DNA of 64,000 nt from Candidatus Woesearchaeota archaeon (GTDB taxonomy: Archaea > Nanobdellota > Nanobdellia > Woesearchaeales > GCA-2687795), in NCBI GenBank assembly GCA_002687795.1, contig NZBG01000034.1:1-64000 (forward strand), given 5' to 3'. Every line of letters begins with the position of its first letter. Within the stretch, counting starts at the first letter, position 1. The notes below the pieces were generated by a model that did not search any database, was not told the DNA's origin, and worked only from the letters and a program-made list of their open reading frames with translations. The position numbers were made by a program, and so were the translations under genes. Below are positions 34,393 to 43,205 of the stretch, piece after piece.

Positions 34393-36735
34393 TTAGCCTG
34401 TAACCTGTCTTCTAGAACCATAAGCCAATAACAGAATTACCAAAACCAAGGTAACAGAAAATATCACAAGCCCTTTCTTAAAAGAGCCAGGCTGGTATTT
34501 AAAGAGCAATTCACCTGATTCTCCTTCAAGGTACACTGCAGAGTTCATCCCATTAGCCCTATAAATATTCCTTTCTTTATTATCTATCTCTGGCTCCCAG
34601 CCCTGGAACATATGGAATTTCTCTGAGAGCACTAACCAGCCAACCTCTTCATCAAGCTCCATAATAATTTTATTGGGTGAATAATAGTTTATATCAATTT
34701 CTTTAACATCCCTGTAATCGCCTTTAAAAGAGCTTAGCAAAGAATCTATTCTCTCCTGGGATATGGAATCTTCACCCTTGACTATGTTTGGCAGGATAAT
34801 GCCTCCCGAGCTATCATACTGATTTAGTATAAAGAGCGAGCCCTGGTCTATAGACCCCTGGGTTAAAACAACAGCATTAAATCTTTTAAGGAAATCCAGT
34901 TCATAGTTATTCACCTTTTCATAAGCCATAACTATCACAGTGTTAGAAGGGTCAAAATTTTCATTTGCCATTAATGCATATGCTATCCCATCTACTGCAT
35001 CCTTGCTGCCCAAAATCAAGATGCTGTGCTCAGCAAGATAAGCCCTTGGCAGATAAAGCTCATTATAATACAGGTAAGGGCCATTAATGCCAAAGTCGGT
35101 GTTGCGGTCTTCGTATTTATTGCATAATTCAAAGTTATCAAATTTAGTTACAAACCTTAACCCTGTAATGTTAACAGGTTCATTTGAGTAAAGGTATTTT
35201 GTGTTAAGCATGCCATAGAACTTTGCTGGGAAAGAGTGCGCTATCCCTAGGAAGGTATACATCTCAGGAATCCATGTGCCAATCCCGCCGTAAAGCATCT
35301 GCAGGTCAAGCAAAGAAATCATGGCAGGGGCAACCCCTGCATGGCTTTTTGTTTTAATATTGCTTATCCTGAAAACTCCTTCTTCTTTGCTTAGGTTTTG
35401 CAGAAGGTAATTATTCTGGAGGCAGGAATTAAAGAACTGGCCTCTCTCAGAGTTTATCCTCCCGCCTTTTATATACCCTGAAACAAAAAACAGGTCAGCT
35501 ATCACAATGGCAGCAACTAAGAGATATAGCAGATTAATATGTTTTTTGTTGAATCTTTTGCCTAACTTATTAAACATAACAGAGCAGCCAATGCCTATTA
35601 ACACAGAGGTGGCAAAACAGTACAGGTACATGCTCCTGTCCAGGTGATGAAGCCTGTTGAACATCGGTACAAATTTCCAGAAAAGATACCAGAAAGGTGT
35701 TGGAGCTGCAATAAGCAGGGTGAGGATAATAAGCAGAACAAGGCTCATAACAGTTCTCTTTTTCCAGAGAGATAAGGAGAACAAAAGCAGGAAGAATCCT
35801 GAGAATCCCAATTTAATAATATGGTTGTGCGGGATATTTCTTATGCTCCCTTCTATAGGAACCAAGAGCGCCTGGAAAAAGTCAGGAAAGTCTTTGATAT
35901 TATTTTCCAGGTTGGCGCCGTCAATGCTTCTTTCATAGCTAAAGACATCAACCTGTTTCTTGCTGCTTGCTTCATTATATTCCAAGAGAGGAAATAACTT
36001 AATAGAGAACAGCCCGAGAAACACAAATAATATTACTATGCTTACTAAAGCAACCTTGACTAATCTTTTAGAGATATTTTTTGTGAAAGTATATACAAAA
36101 AAAAACGATAAGAAAAGGAGAACCATAAACAATGAGAAGTCATAACCATTGCCGAGAAACTGTATAGACAGCAGTATCCCTGTTATAACAGCGTTCTTTA
36201 ACCATTCTTTTTTTGTGACTGACCTCCATAAAAAGAGAAATATCAGGGGGGCCATGAAATATACATGCATTGTTTCCGTGGGGTCGCCCATAGCCCTGAC
36301 TGCAAAGGGCCCGAACATATAGAAAAGGGCTGAGATAAAAGCAAACCTTGACTTAATATTGAGGTTGAGCATAAGGATATACATGAACAGCCCGGAAACT
36401 AATATGCCAAGAAGCTGTGAGACATTAAATATGCCTATAGGAGAAGATACCAGCAAAGAAACCAAAGATGCCATGGAAAAAATAGGAAAGGTTGGATGCG
36501 CAAAAAAGGGAAACCCTCCTTGGGAATGGGGATACCATAAAGGGAACTGATGATATTCAAGAACAGATTTTCTTACAAATGAAAGGGGGCCTACGCTGCC
36601 GCTTAAAGGGTCGCCTCTCCTGACATTTGTGAAGCTCAGGTAATCCCAGTATCTTGAACAAGTGAGAGCTATAAATATTAAGATTATAATTATATGTATC
36701 TTGTTCTTTACAAAAAAGTCTTTTATTTTTTTCAT
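34393..36735 (-). CDS. YfhO-like large membrane protein (GT-C type), copy 2
   Basis: The 780-aa protein matches copy 1 at 26197 in length and plan: about 12 helices (15-420), an outer beta-rich domain, and a last helix with a basic end. Loop 1 carries GDPLSGSVGPLSFVRKSVLEYHQFPLWYP and HSQGGFPFFAHPTFP. The outer domain has NNYELDFLKRFNAVVLTQGS and WLVLSEKFHMFQGWEP, as in copy 1. The two copies bracket the three-radical-SAM cluster. It probably adds a sugar to a surface glycan or lipid. A structured leader region lies upstream (36769-36886). Confidence 0.75.
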   Translation of the reverse strand: MKKIKDFFVKNKIHIIIILIFIALTCSRYWDYLSFTNVRRGDPLSGSVGPLSFVRKSVLEYHQFPLWYPHSQGGFPFFAHPTFPIFSMASLVSLLVSSPIGIFNVSQLLGILVSGLFMYILMLNLNIKSRFAFISALFYMFGPFAVRAMGDPTETMHVYFMAPLIFLFLWRSVTKKEWLKNAVITGILLSIQFLGNGYDFSLFMVLLFLSFFFVYTFTKNISKRLVKVALVSIVILFVFLGLFSIKLFPLLEYNEASSKKQVDVFSYERSIDGANLENNIKDFPDFFQALLVPIEGSIRNIPHNHIIKLGFSGFFLLLFSLSLWKKRTVMSLVLLIILTLLIAAPTPFWYLFWKFVPMFNRLHHLDRSMYLYCFATSVLIGIGCSVMFNKLGKRFNKKHINLLYLLVAAIVIADLFFVSGYIKGGRINSERGQFFNSCLQNNYLLQNLSKEEGVFRISNIKTKSHAGVAPAMISLLDLQMLYGGIGTWIPEMYTFLGIAHSFPAKFYGMLNTKYLYSNEPVNITGLRFVTKFDNFELCNKYEDRNTDFGINGPYLYYNELYLPRAYLAEHSILILGSKDAVDGIAYALMANENFDPSNTVIVMAYEKVNNYELDFLKRFNAVVLTQGSIDQGSLFILNQYDSSGGIILPNIVKGEDSISQERIDSLLSSFKGDYRDVKEIDINYYSPNKIIMELDEEVGWLVLSEKFHMFQGWEPEIDNKERNIYRANGMNSAVYLEGESGELLFKYQPGSFKKGLVIFSVTLVLVILLLAYGSRRQVTG

Positions 36736-36768
36736 TCGCAGAGAGTATTTTCCTTAACTGTGAGAATA

Positions 36769-36886
36769 GTACCTACGCAACTGGCGTTGCGTAGCTACAT
36801 CCTCCCCATTATCGCAAATGAAGTATCGAGGGCCCACCCCTAACAATGGACATTTAAACATGCTACTTGCGTAGATACTGGAGTAT
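36769..36886. repeat. Structured intergenic region between YfhO copy 2 and a GT2 gene
   Basis: The 237-nt gap holds a perfect 9-bp hairpin (CTACGCAAC 36773-36781 / GTTGCGTAG 36786-36794, loop TGGC) extended by GTA/TAC past a C-C mismatch. TTGCGTAG recurs at 36867-36874. ATACT-GG-AGTAT is a small palindrome at 36875-36886. Read on the minus strand, the order palindrome, GCATGTT-TTAAA, GGAGGATGT matches the region at 53429-53522, and in both cases GGAGGATGT lies about 62-63 nt upstream of a start codon. Confidence 0.5.
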
Positions 36887-36937
36887 TAGATAATCATATA
36901 AATATTTGTTGATGAATTGACTGTCATACCACAAAAA

Positions 36938-36950
36938 CATTAATAAATAA
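36938..36950 (+). promoter_or_regulatory. TATA-like box of the GT2 gene at 36973
   Basis: The AT-rich CATTAATAAATAA ends 22 nt upstream of the ATG, at leaderless distance. A second AT-rich stretch (ATATAAATATTTG near 36896-36908) lies about 65-75 nt upstream and could be an alternative. Confidence 0.35.
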
Positions 36951-36972
36951 CTGCTCAATCTATTCACTAAGA

Positions 36973-37704
36973 ATGTATAAAGGGAAGAGAATAGCAATAG
37001 TGATTCCTGCATATAATGAGGAGAAGCTTATAAAGCCGACAGTGGAAGGAGTGCCTGATTATATAGACAGCATAATCGTAATAGACGACGGCAGCAAGGA
37101 CAGAACTGCAGAGGTTGTCATAGGCATCAGGGATGAAAGGATAAGGCTGATAAGGCACCATAAAAATCTTGGGCTTGGCTCAGCAATCATAACAGGCTAC
37201 AAGAACGCCTTGGAAAACGGCTTTGATGCTGCTGTTGTTGTAGGCGGTGATAACCAAATGGACCTCAGCGAGCTGCCAAAGTTTCTCGAGCCTATTATCA
37301 TGGACAATGCTGATTATGTCAAGGGCAACAGGTTTCTTAACAGGTCTTTCCTGAAGATGCCTCCTGCAAGGTTCATGGGCAATATACTTCTTTCCGCTAT
37401 CGAGAAGCCAGCCACAGGCTATTGGAACATATTCGATATGCATGACGGCTATACTGTAATAAACAAAAAAGCCCTTAAGGCAGTTGACTGGGACAATGCA
37501 TGGACAGGCTATGCATATAATGTTGACTTTCTTGCAAGGCTGAACATCCATAGAATGAAGGTCAAAGACATTCCAAGACAGGCTATCTATCTTAAAGGGG
37601 AGCGTCAGTCGCAGATAAAAACACTAAGGTATATGCTGATGGCAATACCTTTGATAATAAGGACCTGGGTATGGAGAATCGAAAAGAAATATCTTAAGGC
37701 CTGA
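36973..37704 (+). CDS. Glycosyltransferase family 2, dolichyl-phosphate sugar synthase-like
   Basis: The 243-aa soluble GT-A enzyme has RIAIVIPAYNEEKLI, IIVIDDGSKDRTAEV, LGLGSAIITGYKNAL and GGDNQMDLSELPKFL (metal-binding Asp), and PARFMGNILLS, a hallmark of a bacterial/archaeal DPM1-like subgroup. It likely charges a polyprenyl phosphate with a sugar from a nucleotide donor to supply the GT-C enzymes here. No membrane helices are apparent, except that the C-terminal 30 residues are amphipathic and basic (LIIRTWVWRIEKKYLKA). It converges with the epimerase gene, with a 7-nt gap. Confidence 0.85.
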   Translation: MYKGKRIAIVIPAYNEEKLIKPTVEGVPDYIDSIIVIDDGSKDRTAEVVIGIRDERIRLIRHHKNLGLGSAIITGYKNALENGFDAAVVVGGDNQMDLSELPKFLEPIIMDNADYVKGNRFLNRSFLKMPPARFMGNILLSAIEKPATGYWNIFDMHDGYTVINKKALKAVDWDNAWTGYAYNVDFLARLNIHRMKVKDIPRQAIYLKGERQSQIKTLRYMLMAIPLIIRTWVWRIEKKYLKA

Positions 37705-37711
37705 TACCTTC

Positions 37712-38665
37712 CTATTTGCCTTCCTGTTCAGCAACCCATTTCTTTGTAAGCTCCAGCCCCTTCTCAAATGAAAGCTTTGCTTTAAACCCCAATGCCTCAA
37801 TCTTAGCTGTATCAGGGATAGGCTTCATATTCTCACCCGACCTTGCTTTCCCATAGATTGGCTTCATTGATTTATCTTCAGCATACTTATCTATAGCCAT
37901 GCCTGCCAGCTCGTTTATGCTAACTCTTGCTTTTGAGGCAACATTGTAATCCTCGCCTATTGCTTTTTTTTCTTTTGCCAAGAGCAATGTTGCATCAACA
38001 TCGTCAGCCACATAAGTAAAACATCTTATTTGGTTTCCTCCTGAGAAGATGACAGGCGGCTTTTTGTTAAGCACCCTTGACAGGAAAATGCTGACCACAC
38101 CGGCTTCGCCGCTGTAATCCTGCCTTGGCCCGTATACATGGAAGTATCTTAACACTGAAACCTTCAGCCCAAATTCCTTTGCAAAATGCATGCAATACTT
38201 CTCTCCCGCAAGCTTGCTAATGCCATAGATGGTACTGGGGTTCTTAGCATGGTTCTCCGGCATTGGCTGCTCTGATGAGCCGAAAACAGAGCCTGTTGAG
38301 GCATGAACAATTCTTGCATCAGAATCCCTTGCTGCCTCAAGAACATTGAACGTGCCAACCACGTTGGTCATCACATCTGTCCTGGGATCTTTAAGGGAAA
38401 CCACCAGCTTCGAGGCTGCTTCATTAAACACAAAATCAGCGTTCTGGATAAGCTCTTTAACAGTCTCCTGGTTTCTGATATCCCCTTCAACAACCTTAAG
38501 GCGCCCATCGTTCTCCAGATGTTCCAGGTTTTTCCTTGAGCCACCAACAAAATTATCAAGAACAGTAACCTTCTCAGCCCCTTCTTCAAGTAGCCTGTCA
38601 ACAAGATGCGAGCCTATAAACCCAGCTCCCCCTGTCACAACTGCTGCCTTGTTTCTGAAAAACAT
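37712..38665 (-). CDS. NAD-dependent sugar-nucleotide epimerase/dehydratase (extended SDR)
   Basis: The 317-aa extended SDR has the GGAGFIGSHLVDRLL nucleotide-binding motif, LDNFVGGSRKN, the catalytic STGSVFG...YGISK pair, and HVYGPRQDYSGEAGVVSIF. It resembles UDP-glucose/UDP-GlcNAc 4-epimerases. It is last in the operon with the WbpB/D/E-like genes, so its substrate is probably a UDP-acetamido sugar. It starts 2 nt after the end of the aminotransferase gene. Specificity cannot be read from sequence alone. Confidence 0.85.
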   Translation of the reverse strand: MFFRNKAAVVTGGAGFIGSHLVDRLLEEGAEKVTVLDNFVGGSRKNLEHLENDGRLKVVEGDIRNQETVKELIQNADFVFNEAASKLVVSLKDPRTDVMTNVVGTFNVLEAARDSDARIVHASTGSVFGSSEQPMPENHAKNPSTIYGISKLAGEKYCMHFAKEFGLKVSVLRYFHVYGPRQDYSGEAGVVSIFLSRVLNKKPPVIFSGGNQIRCFTYVADDVDATLLLAKEKKAIGEDYNVASKARVSINELAGMAIDKYAEDKSMKPIYGKARSGENMKPIPDTAKIEALGFKAKLSFEKGLELTKKWVAEQEGK

Positions 38666-38667
38666 TC

Positions 38668-39771
38668 TTAGCCCTTAAATTCTTTTATGGAATCAACTGT
38701 ATATTTTATCTGTTCTTCTGTAAGCTCTGGGAACATCGGAAGCGAGACAATCTCCTTGGAATATTCCTCAGTAACAGGAAAATCCCCTTCCTTGTGGTTC
38801 ATATACTTATAAGCCGGCTGGAGATGGAGAGGAATCGGGTAATGGATGCCTGTGCTAATGCCTTTTGATTTAAGGAAGTCCATCAACCTGTCTCTTTCCT
38901 TAACCCTTATAACATAAAGATGGTAAACATGCTTGGCCTTGCTGTGCTCAACCTGAGCAACAACGTCGGTGCCTTTTAGCAGTTCGCTATAAAGCCTGGC
39001 ATTCTTTCTTCTCATCTCTGTCCATTCCTCAAGATGCCTTAACTTAACATTAAGCACTGCTGCCTGTATGCCATCCATCCTTGAGTTAAACCCTTCCACG
39101 AGATGCTCATATTTGCTGATCCTTCCATGGTCGCGCAACAACCTTATCTTCTCTGCTATCTCATCATTGTCTGTTACCACAGCTCCTGCATCGCCATAAG
39201 CTCCAAGGTTTTTCCCTGGATAAAAGCTGAACGCTGCAGCATCTCCATAAAACCCTGGTTTCTTGTTATTAAACGCTGCATTATGCGCCTGGCATGCATC
39301 CTCTAATATCATCAGGTTATGCTTATCAGCAATTTCTTTTATAACATCCATCTCAGCCATCTGGCCGTAAAGATGCACAGGGATTATCACTTTTGTCTGG
39401 GGTGTTATAGCCTTCTCCAAAAGCTCAGTATCTATCTCATAGGTGTCTTTGTTAATATCAACAAATTTTACTTTGGCATTAGCTCTTGTTATTGTCTCTG
39501 TTGTTGCAATAAAAGTATTTGAAACTGTTATAACCTCATCCCCTGCCTTGACGCCCATCGCCTTCAAAACAAAGAACAGGGCATCTGTGCCTGTGTTGAC
39601 GCCTATAGCATGCTTTGCCTCATTAGAGCTAGCAAAGTTCTTTTCAAACTCATCAATCTTAGGGCAGCCTACAAATGCGGTATTGCTGATAATGTCTTTC
39701 ACAGCTTCATCAATTTCTCCCATGATTGCTTCGTACTGTATTTTTAGATCTACAAATGGAATGTTCATCAA
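38668..39771 (-). CDS. DegT/DnrJ/EryC1/StrS aminotransferase, WbpE-like
   Basis: The 367-aa PLP enzyme has K187 in SFYPGKNLGAYGDAGA (Schiff base), EDACQAHNA (aspartate to the pyridine nitrogen), and VNTGTDALFFVLKAM near the N-terminus. Family members aminate keto-sugars on nucleotide carriers using glutamate. With the WbpB-like dehydrogenase and WbpD-like acetyltransferase beside it, the expected step is amination of the 3-keto UDP-GlcNAc uronic acid. The start overlaps the acetyltransferase stop by 4 nt (ATGA). Confidence 0.88.
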   Translation of the reverse strand: MMNIPFVDLKIQYEAIMGEIDEAVKDIISNTAFVGCPKIDEFEKNFASSNEAKHAIGVNTGTDALFFVLKAMGVKAGDEVITVSNTFIATTETITRANAKVKFVDINKDTYEIDTELLEKAITPQTKVIIPVHLYGQMAEMDVIKEIADKHNLMILEDACQAHNAAFNNKKPGFYGDAAAFSFYPGKNLGAYGDAGAVVTDNDEIAEKIRLLRDHGRISKYEHLVEGFNSRMDGIQAAVLNVKLRHLEEWTEMRRKNARLYSELLKGTDVVAQVEHSKAKHVYHLYVIRVKERDRLMDFLKSKGISTGIHYPIPLHLQPAYKYMNHKEGDFPVTEEYSKEIVSLPMFPELTEEQIKYTVDSIKEFKG

Positions 39772-40385
39772 TAACCAACCTCCGATATGTTTTTAGTTAC
39801 TTTTGCCGGATTGCCCAGCACAACTTTGTTTGGGGGGACATCCTTTGTCACAACAGAGCCCGCACCGATAAGGCTGTTCTCACCAATAACCAGGCCTGGC
39901 AGGATTGTTGAATTCGCTCCTACAATAGCCCCCCTCTTTATCACAGGGCCTTTAAGGTTTTCCTTGACTCCCTTAAAGGTGGGATACAATGCATTTGTCA
40001 GCACAACATTAGGCCCTATCCAACAATCTTTTTCAAGCCTTGAAAACTCAGGTATAAATGCCTGGGAATGTATCCTCACGTTATCCCCTATCTCAACGTT
40101 GTGCTCCACAACAGTTTTTGTTCCTATGCTTACATTATTTCCTATTACATTATTTTCCCTTATCTGCGTAGAATGCCCTGTTTGGAAATCATCCCCAATC
40201 TTATTGCCCCTATATATTACTGAATGGCTCCTTATTACTGCATTGTCTCCTATAACTGTCTCCTGCCCGCTCTTATTTTTATCTTTATTTTTATCCTTTG
40301 GCGGGACCCCTATCACAACAAACTCATTTATCTCTGCATTCTTTCCAATCTTAACATCCGGATATATTTTATACCTTGTTTCCAT
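39768..40385 (-). CDS. Left-handed beta-helix N-acetyltransferase, WbpD-like
   Basis: The 205-aa protein is built of hexapeptide repeats (IGDNAVIRSHSVIYRGNKIGDDF, IGNNVSIGTKTVVEHNVEIGDN, VGANSTILPGLVIGENSLIGAGSVV), ending in the family tail VPPNKVVLGNPAKVTKNI. It likely acetylates the 3-amino group made by the neighbouring aminotransferase. A Lys/Asp run (DKNKDKNK) lies in the N-terminal loop. It overlaps the dehydrogenase gene by 17 nt. Confidence 0.87.
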   Translation of the reverse strand: METRYKIYPDVKIGKNAEINEFVVIGVPPKDKNKDKNKSGQETVIGDNAVIRSHSVIYRGNKIGDDFQTGHSTQIRENNVIGNNVSIGTKTVVEHNVEIGDNVRIHSQAFIPEFSRLEKDCWIGPNVVLTNALYPTFKGVKENLKGPVIKRGAIVGANSTILPGLVIGENSLIGAGSVVTKDVPPNKVVLGNPAKVTKNISEVGY

Positions 40386-41376
40386 TTTTATTAAGGACTA
40401 CTGTTCTTTTTTCTTCCGCTGCCTTAAGCGCAGCCTCAGCCATCTCTATTGTTCTCAGGCCGACATTCCCGTCTATTAGATGCTTTATCCTCTTATTCTT
40501 TATACAATCAATGAAATATTTAAGTTCCTCTTTAAGAGGCTCTTTTTTTTCAGTGGACAATTTTGTTGACGAACCTTCCTTTGTTATCAACCTGAACCCA
40601 TCCCAGTTTTTATATTTGGGGAAAATGCCTGAGTTAAATATTTCAATACTGAAATCAATCGGGTTTATGCTCGCGCTTCTTTTCTCTCCAACAAGCCAGA
40701 ATTCCCTCAGCTTCTTGGGAGTAAGCCAGCCAACCTGGGCATAGCCTATTGAATTACTGAACCTTAAAGACACCACCGCATGATCCTCGAACTTTCTCTT
40801 CAAAGGGTGGGATATCGTAGCTGTTATCTCTTCAGGAAAAGGCTCGTCCAATATATAGCACATTATATCCATGTCATGCACAGCATAGTTAAATATAGCG
40901 CCTATATCCTCTCTTGGGTTCTTTAGCCCAAGCCTTGACAAAGAAATATAATATACCCTGCCAAAATTCCCCTTTTTGATTTCCTCTCTTATATAATTCA
41001 CGGTTGGGTCAAACCTAAACACCTGGCCCACCGCCAGCACAAGGCTTTTTTCTTCAGCAATATCCACTAATTCCTTTCCCTGGCTGGAAGTCATCACAAA
41101 CGGCTTTTCAACAAGCACATGCTTGCCTGCCTCCAGCGCTTCTTTTGCTATCTTATAATGAAGCGAAGCCGGGACGCAGATGCTCACAGCGTCTATCTCA
41201 GGGCTGTTAATAACCTCCTTGTAATCAGTTGTTAAGCGGGCATTATAAGGCTCCGCAAGCTTAAGGTTCTCATTGTTTATATCTGAAACAGCCTTAAGCT
41301 CAGCCTCTTCTATCTCGCTGTATATCCTTACATGGTTCATGCCCCAAGGCCCTGCTCCGATAACTCCTAGTCTCAC
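40369..41376 (-). CDS. Gfo/Idh/MocA oxidoreductase, WbpB-like
   Basis: The 335-aa enzyme has the NAD-binding GVIGAGPWGMNH, then the family VEKPF motif and HDMDIMCYIL near the active site. In Pseudomonas, WbpB oxidises C3 of UDP-GlcNAc uronic acid to a ketone; the adjacent WbpE- and WbpD-like genes would complete the diacetamido uronate. Methanococcus species use a similar sugar in their N-glycans. Enzymes for the first (6-dehydrogenase) and last (2-epimerase) steps were not found in this window. Confidence 0.87.
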   Translation of the reverse strand: MRLGVIGAGPWGMNHVRIYSEIEEAELKAVSDINNENLKLAEPYNARLTTDYKEVINSPEIDAVSICVPASLHYKIAKEALEAGKHVLVEKPFVMTSSQGKELVDIAEEKSLVLAVGQVFRFDPTVNYIREEIKKGNFGRVYYISLSRLGLKNPREDIGAIFNYAVHDMDIMCYILDEPFPEEITATISHPLKRKFEDHAVVSLRFSNSIGYAQVGWLTPKKLREFWLVGEKRSASINPIDFSIEIFNSGIFPKYKNWDGFRLITKEGSSTKLSTEKKEPLKEELKYFIDCIKNKRIKHLIDGNVGLRTIEMAEAALKAAEEKRTVVLNKNGNKV

Positions 41377-41382
41377 ATTAAT

Positions 41383-41526
41383 TCACCGTTTTTGGTTTTT
41401 GGGTTTTAGAAATTCCCATAATACAATGAATATTATAAAAACAACAAACCAAAAGAAAAGAAATCCGCCTATATGGCCCATTTCTTTATAGAGGCAGTTC
41501 ATACAAACATCTTTGAATAAGTCCAT
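41383..41526 (-). CDS. 47-aa single-helix membrane protein leading the Wbp-like operon
   Basis: The ORF runs ATG 41526 to TGA 41383. A short N-terminal part with a CxxC-like pair (C8, C11) precedes one strong membrane helix (FFWFVVFIIFIVLW, about residues 24-37) and a basic tail. A TTTTAAATA box lies 25-34 nt before the ATG, and the next gene begins 6 nt after the stop, which together support a real gene. It may help recruit the soluble enzymes to the membrane; function is unknown. Confidence 0.55.
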   Translation of the reverse strand: MDLFKDVCMNCLYKEMGHIGGFLFFWFVVFIIFIVLWEFLKPKNQKR

Positions 41527-41550
41527 TTTAGTTTTCTGTGAATATAACCG

Positions 41551-41560
41551 TATTTAAAAC
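41551..41560 (-). promoter_or_regulatory. TATA-like box of the Wbp-like operon
   Basis: GTTTTAAATA (minus strand) lies 25-34 nt upstream of the ATG at 41526, separating the five-gene operon below from the toroid-protein gene that ends at 41589. Confidence 0.5.
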
Positions 41561-41588
41561 CTTTTCTGTATATTCTGCATAGGATAAC

Positions 41589-43205
41589 TTATTTTATCTT
41601 CCTGATAATCTCTACTGCATCCCTTCTCTTAGTGACAGAGGCTTCAGAGGGAAAGTTGTTGATATCAGATGCCTGAAAATAGTTTGCGCTTGGAACAAAC
41701 AGGTATGAGAACTTATCACCAGCTACTATCTTGCCTGGCATCCTTACATTGCTAAGCCTGTCCACAACTTTTATAGAATCCTCCAAAAAGTAGATTTCCC
41801 TTGAAAAGCCTATATCAGTTTTTCTTGATTTCATAACAAGCATATCCCTCAGCCTATTTTTAATAAAAGAGCTTGCTATTCCTGACCTTCCTATTGTTGC
41901 CTGGAACAGCCTCAGGCAGATATTTTTGCCCGGCGCTAAAACATTCTTAGATAGTTTTCTCATGCTTCCTTTCAGTTCAAGTTTATTATCTCTATAGAAG
42001 AACCTTGCTGCAGAGCCTGACAGCCCGAGGATATAAGACTGACTGCCTGACCTTACTAAGACTCCTGAGTCGGTGTATCCTTTCCCTGTTTTCTTAAAGA
42101 ACACCCTGAATGTCCCCTTATCATAATTCATGATAAAATAGAAGCAAGGATTGCTCAGGATGTATATCTTAGACAGCTTGAAATCTTTGGAAAAATTCTC
42201 CTCAAACCTTTGCCTCTGCTTTTTTTGGCTGGGCTTCCCGGCAGAGAGAAATGCCTGCAGCCAGTTGTATGCTATATAGCTCAGGTACCTGTCATCCAGG
42301 GAAAAGGGAGACACAGCTTCTTTTTTATTTATTGCTTCCCTTACGAAAGAAGACACAGCGCCTGCATACCCAGCTTTGCTGCCTTTGCTACTTTTGCGGC
42401 CCACAATCTCAAATCCTGAGGGTATAAGATATTCTGTGTTTCTGCTTGCATAGCAGCCTCCTGCGCTGAGGTCAGGATGAATAAAGTATGATATGAAGCT
42501 TACTGCTTTCTCTATTGCTCTCCTTAAATCCATGCTCGGCCTCTTAGCATAATATTTAGCAAGATAATCAATAGTGAGCGAGAGATAACCTATATCTGGC
42601 CCTCCATACTCAAACCACCAGCCTTCCTTTGTCTGGTTCCTGATCAGGTTGTTTACCTTTTTTTCAGCATCCTTAAGATAGCACTTATTCTTTGTCAGAA
42701 GGTATATGTTCAGTTGGGATAGGGCTGATCCTGACTGCTGGTTCTGCACCTTGGGCTCATACCTTCCCTTCAGCCAATTGCCTGCCTTTCTCAGGGAAGA
42801 GATTACACTATGTCTGTTCCTTATTTTACTGCCCAGGATTAAAAGCGTTTCTGAAACAGCATAGGAAGAGAAAGAAGTTGCCACAAAGCTGTGCTCGTTC
42901 GGGTACCATTCGCTGAAAGAGCCGTCCTTTGCCTGTATCCTCTCCCAGAAATCTATGCCTGCATTTATCCATTCCAATATCTTCTTGTTATTATAATATG
43001 CATTATCTTTATGCTTGATCTTGTACAGCAAAGCCAGTGTCAGCACAGCCTCCTGTTTCCTTGCAGAGGGAGTGTCAGTTGTATTATAATGCCAGTATTC
43101 CCTGTCAAAACATCCATAGGTTTTCGTCAAAGGGTTTGTATCAAGCAGACCAAGCAGCCTCGGCATCTGCTCCAATACTTCTCTTAAATAAACATCTTTG
43201 TTCAT
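41589..43205 (-). CDS. (alpha/alpha)-toroid protein, possible polysaccharide lyase or epimerase
   Basis: Residues 1-330 consist of paired helices with repeated aromatic-rich turns (YGCFDREYWHY, DGSFSEWYPNEHSF, EGWWFEYGGPDIGYLS), typical of an alpha/alpha toroid. From about 345 on, the protein is beta-rich (IYILSNPCFYFIMNYD, YILGLSGSAARFFYRDNKLEL), as in heparinase II/III-like lyases or uronate epimerases. No signal peptide is seen. The start overlaps the radical SAM gene by 4 nt. The lack of clear catalytic residues makes the exact activity uncertain; a glycan-active enzyme is the best guess from context. Confidence 0.45.
   Translation of the reverse strand: MNKDVYLREVLEQMPRLLGLLDTNPLTKTYGCFDREYWHYNTTDTPSARKQEAVLTLALLYKIKHKDNAYYNNKKILEWINAGIDFWERIQAKDGSFSEWYPNEHSFVATSFSSYAVSETLLILGSKIRNRHSVISSLRKAGNWLKGRYEPKVQNQQSGSALSQLNIYLLTKNKCYLKDAEKKVNNLIRNQTKEGWWFEYGGPDIGYLSLTIDYLAKYYAKRPSMDLRRAIEKAVSFISYFIHPDLSAGGCYASRNTEYLIPSGFEIVGRKSSKGSKAGYAGAVSSFVREAINKKEAVSPFSLDDRYLSYIAYNWLQAFLSAGKPSQKKQRQRFEENFSKDFKLSKIYILSNPCFYFIMNYDKGTFRVFFKKTGKGYTDSGVLVRSGSQSYILGLSGSAARFFYRDNKLELKGSMRKLSKNVLAPGKNICLRLFQATIGRSGIASSFIKNRLRDMLVMKSRKTDIGFSREIYFLEDSIKVVDRLSNVRMPGKIVAGDKFSYLFVPSANYFQASDINNFPSEASVTKRRDAVEIIRKIK

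Noticed and set aside
36769..36886. CRISPR-like repeats
   Set aside because: The TTGCGTAG copies are only two and the palindrome is short; there is no regular array or cas gene in the window.
39787..40479. 230-codon plus-strand ORF opposite the WbpD-like gene
   Set aside because: It mirrors the hexapeptide-repeat coding sequence; the minus-strand protein has clear family motifs.
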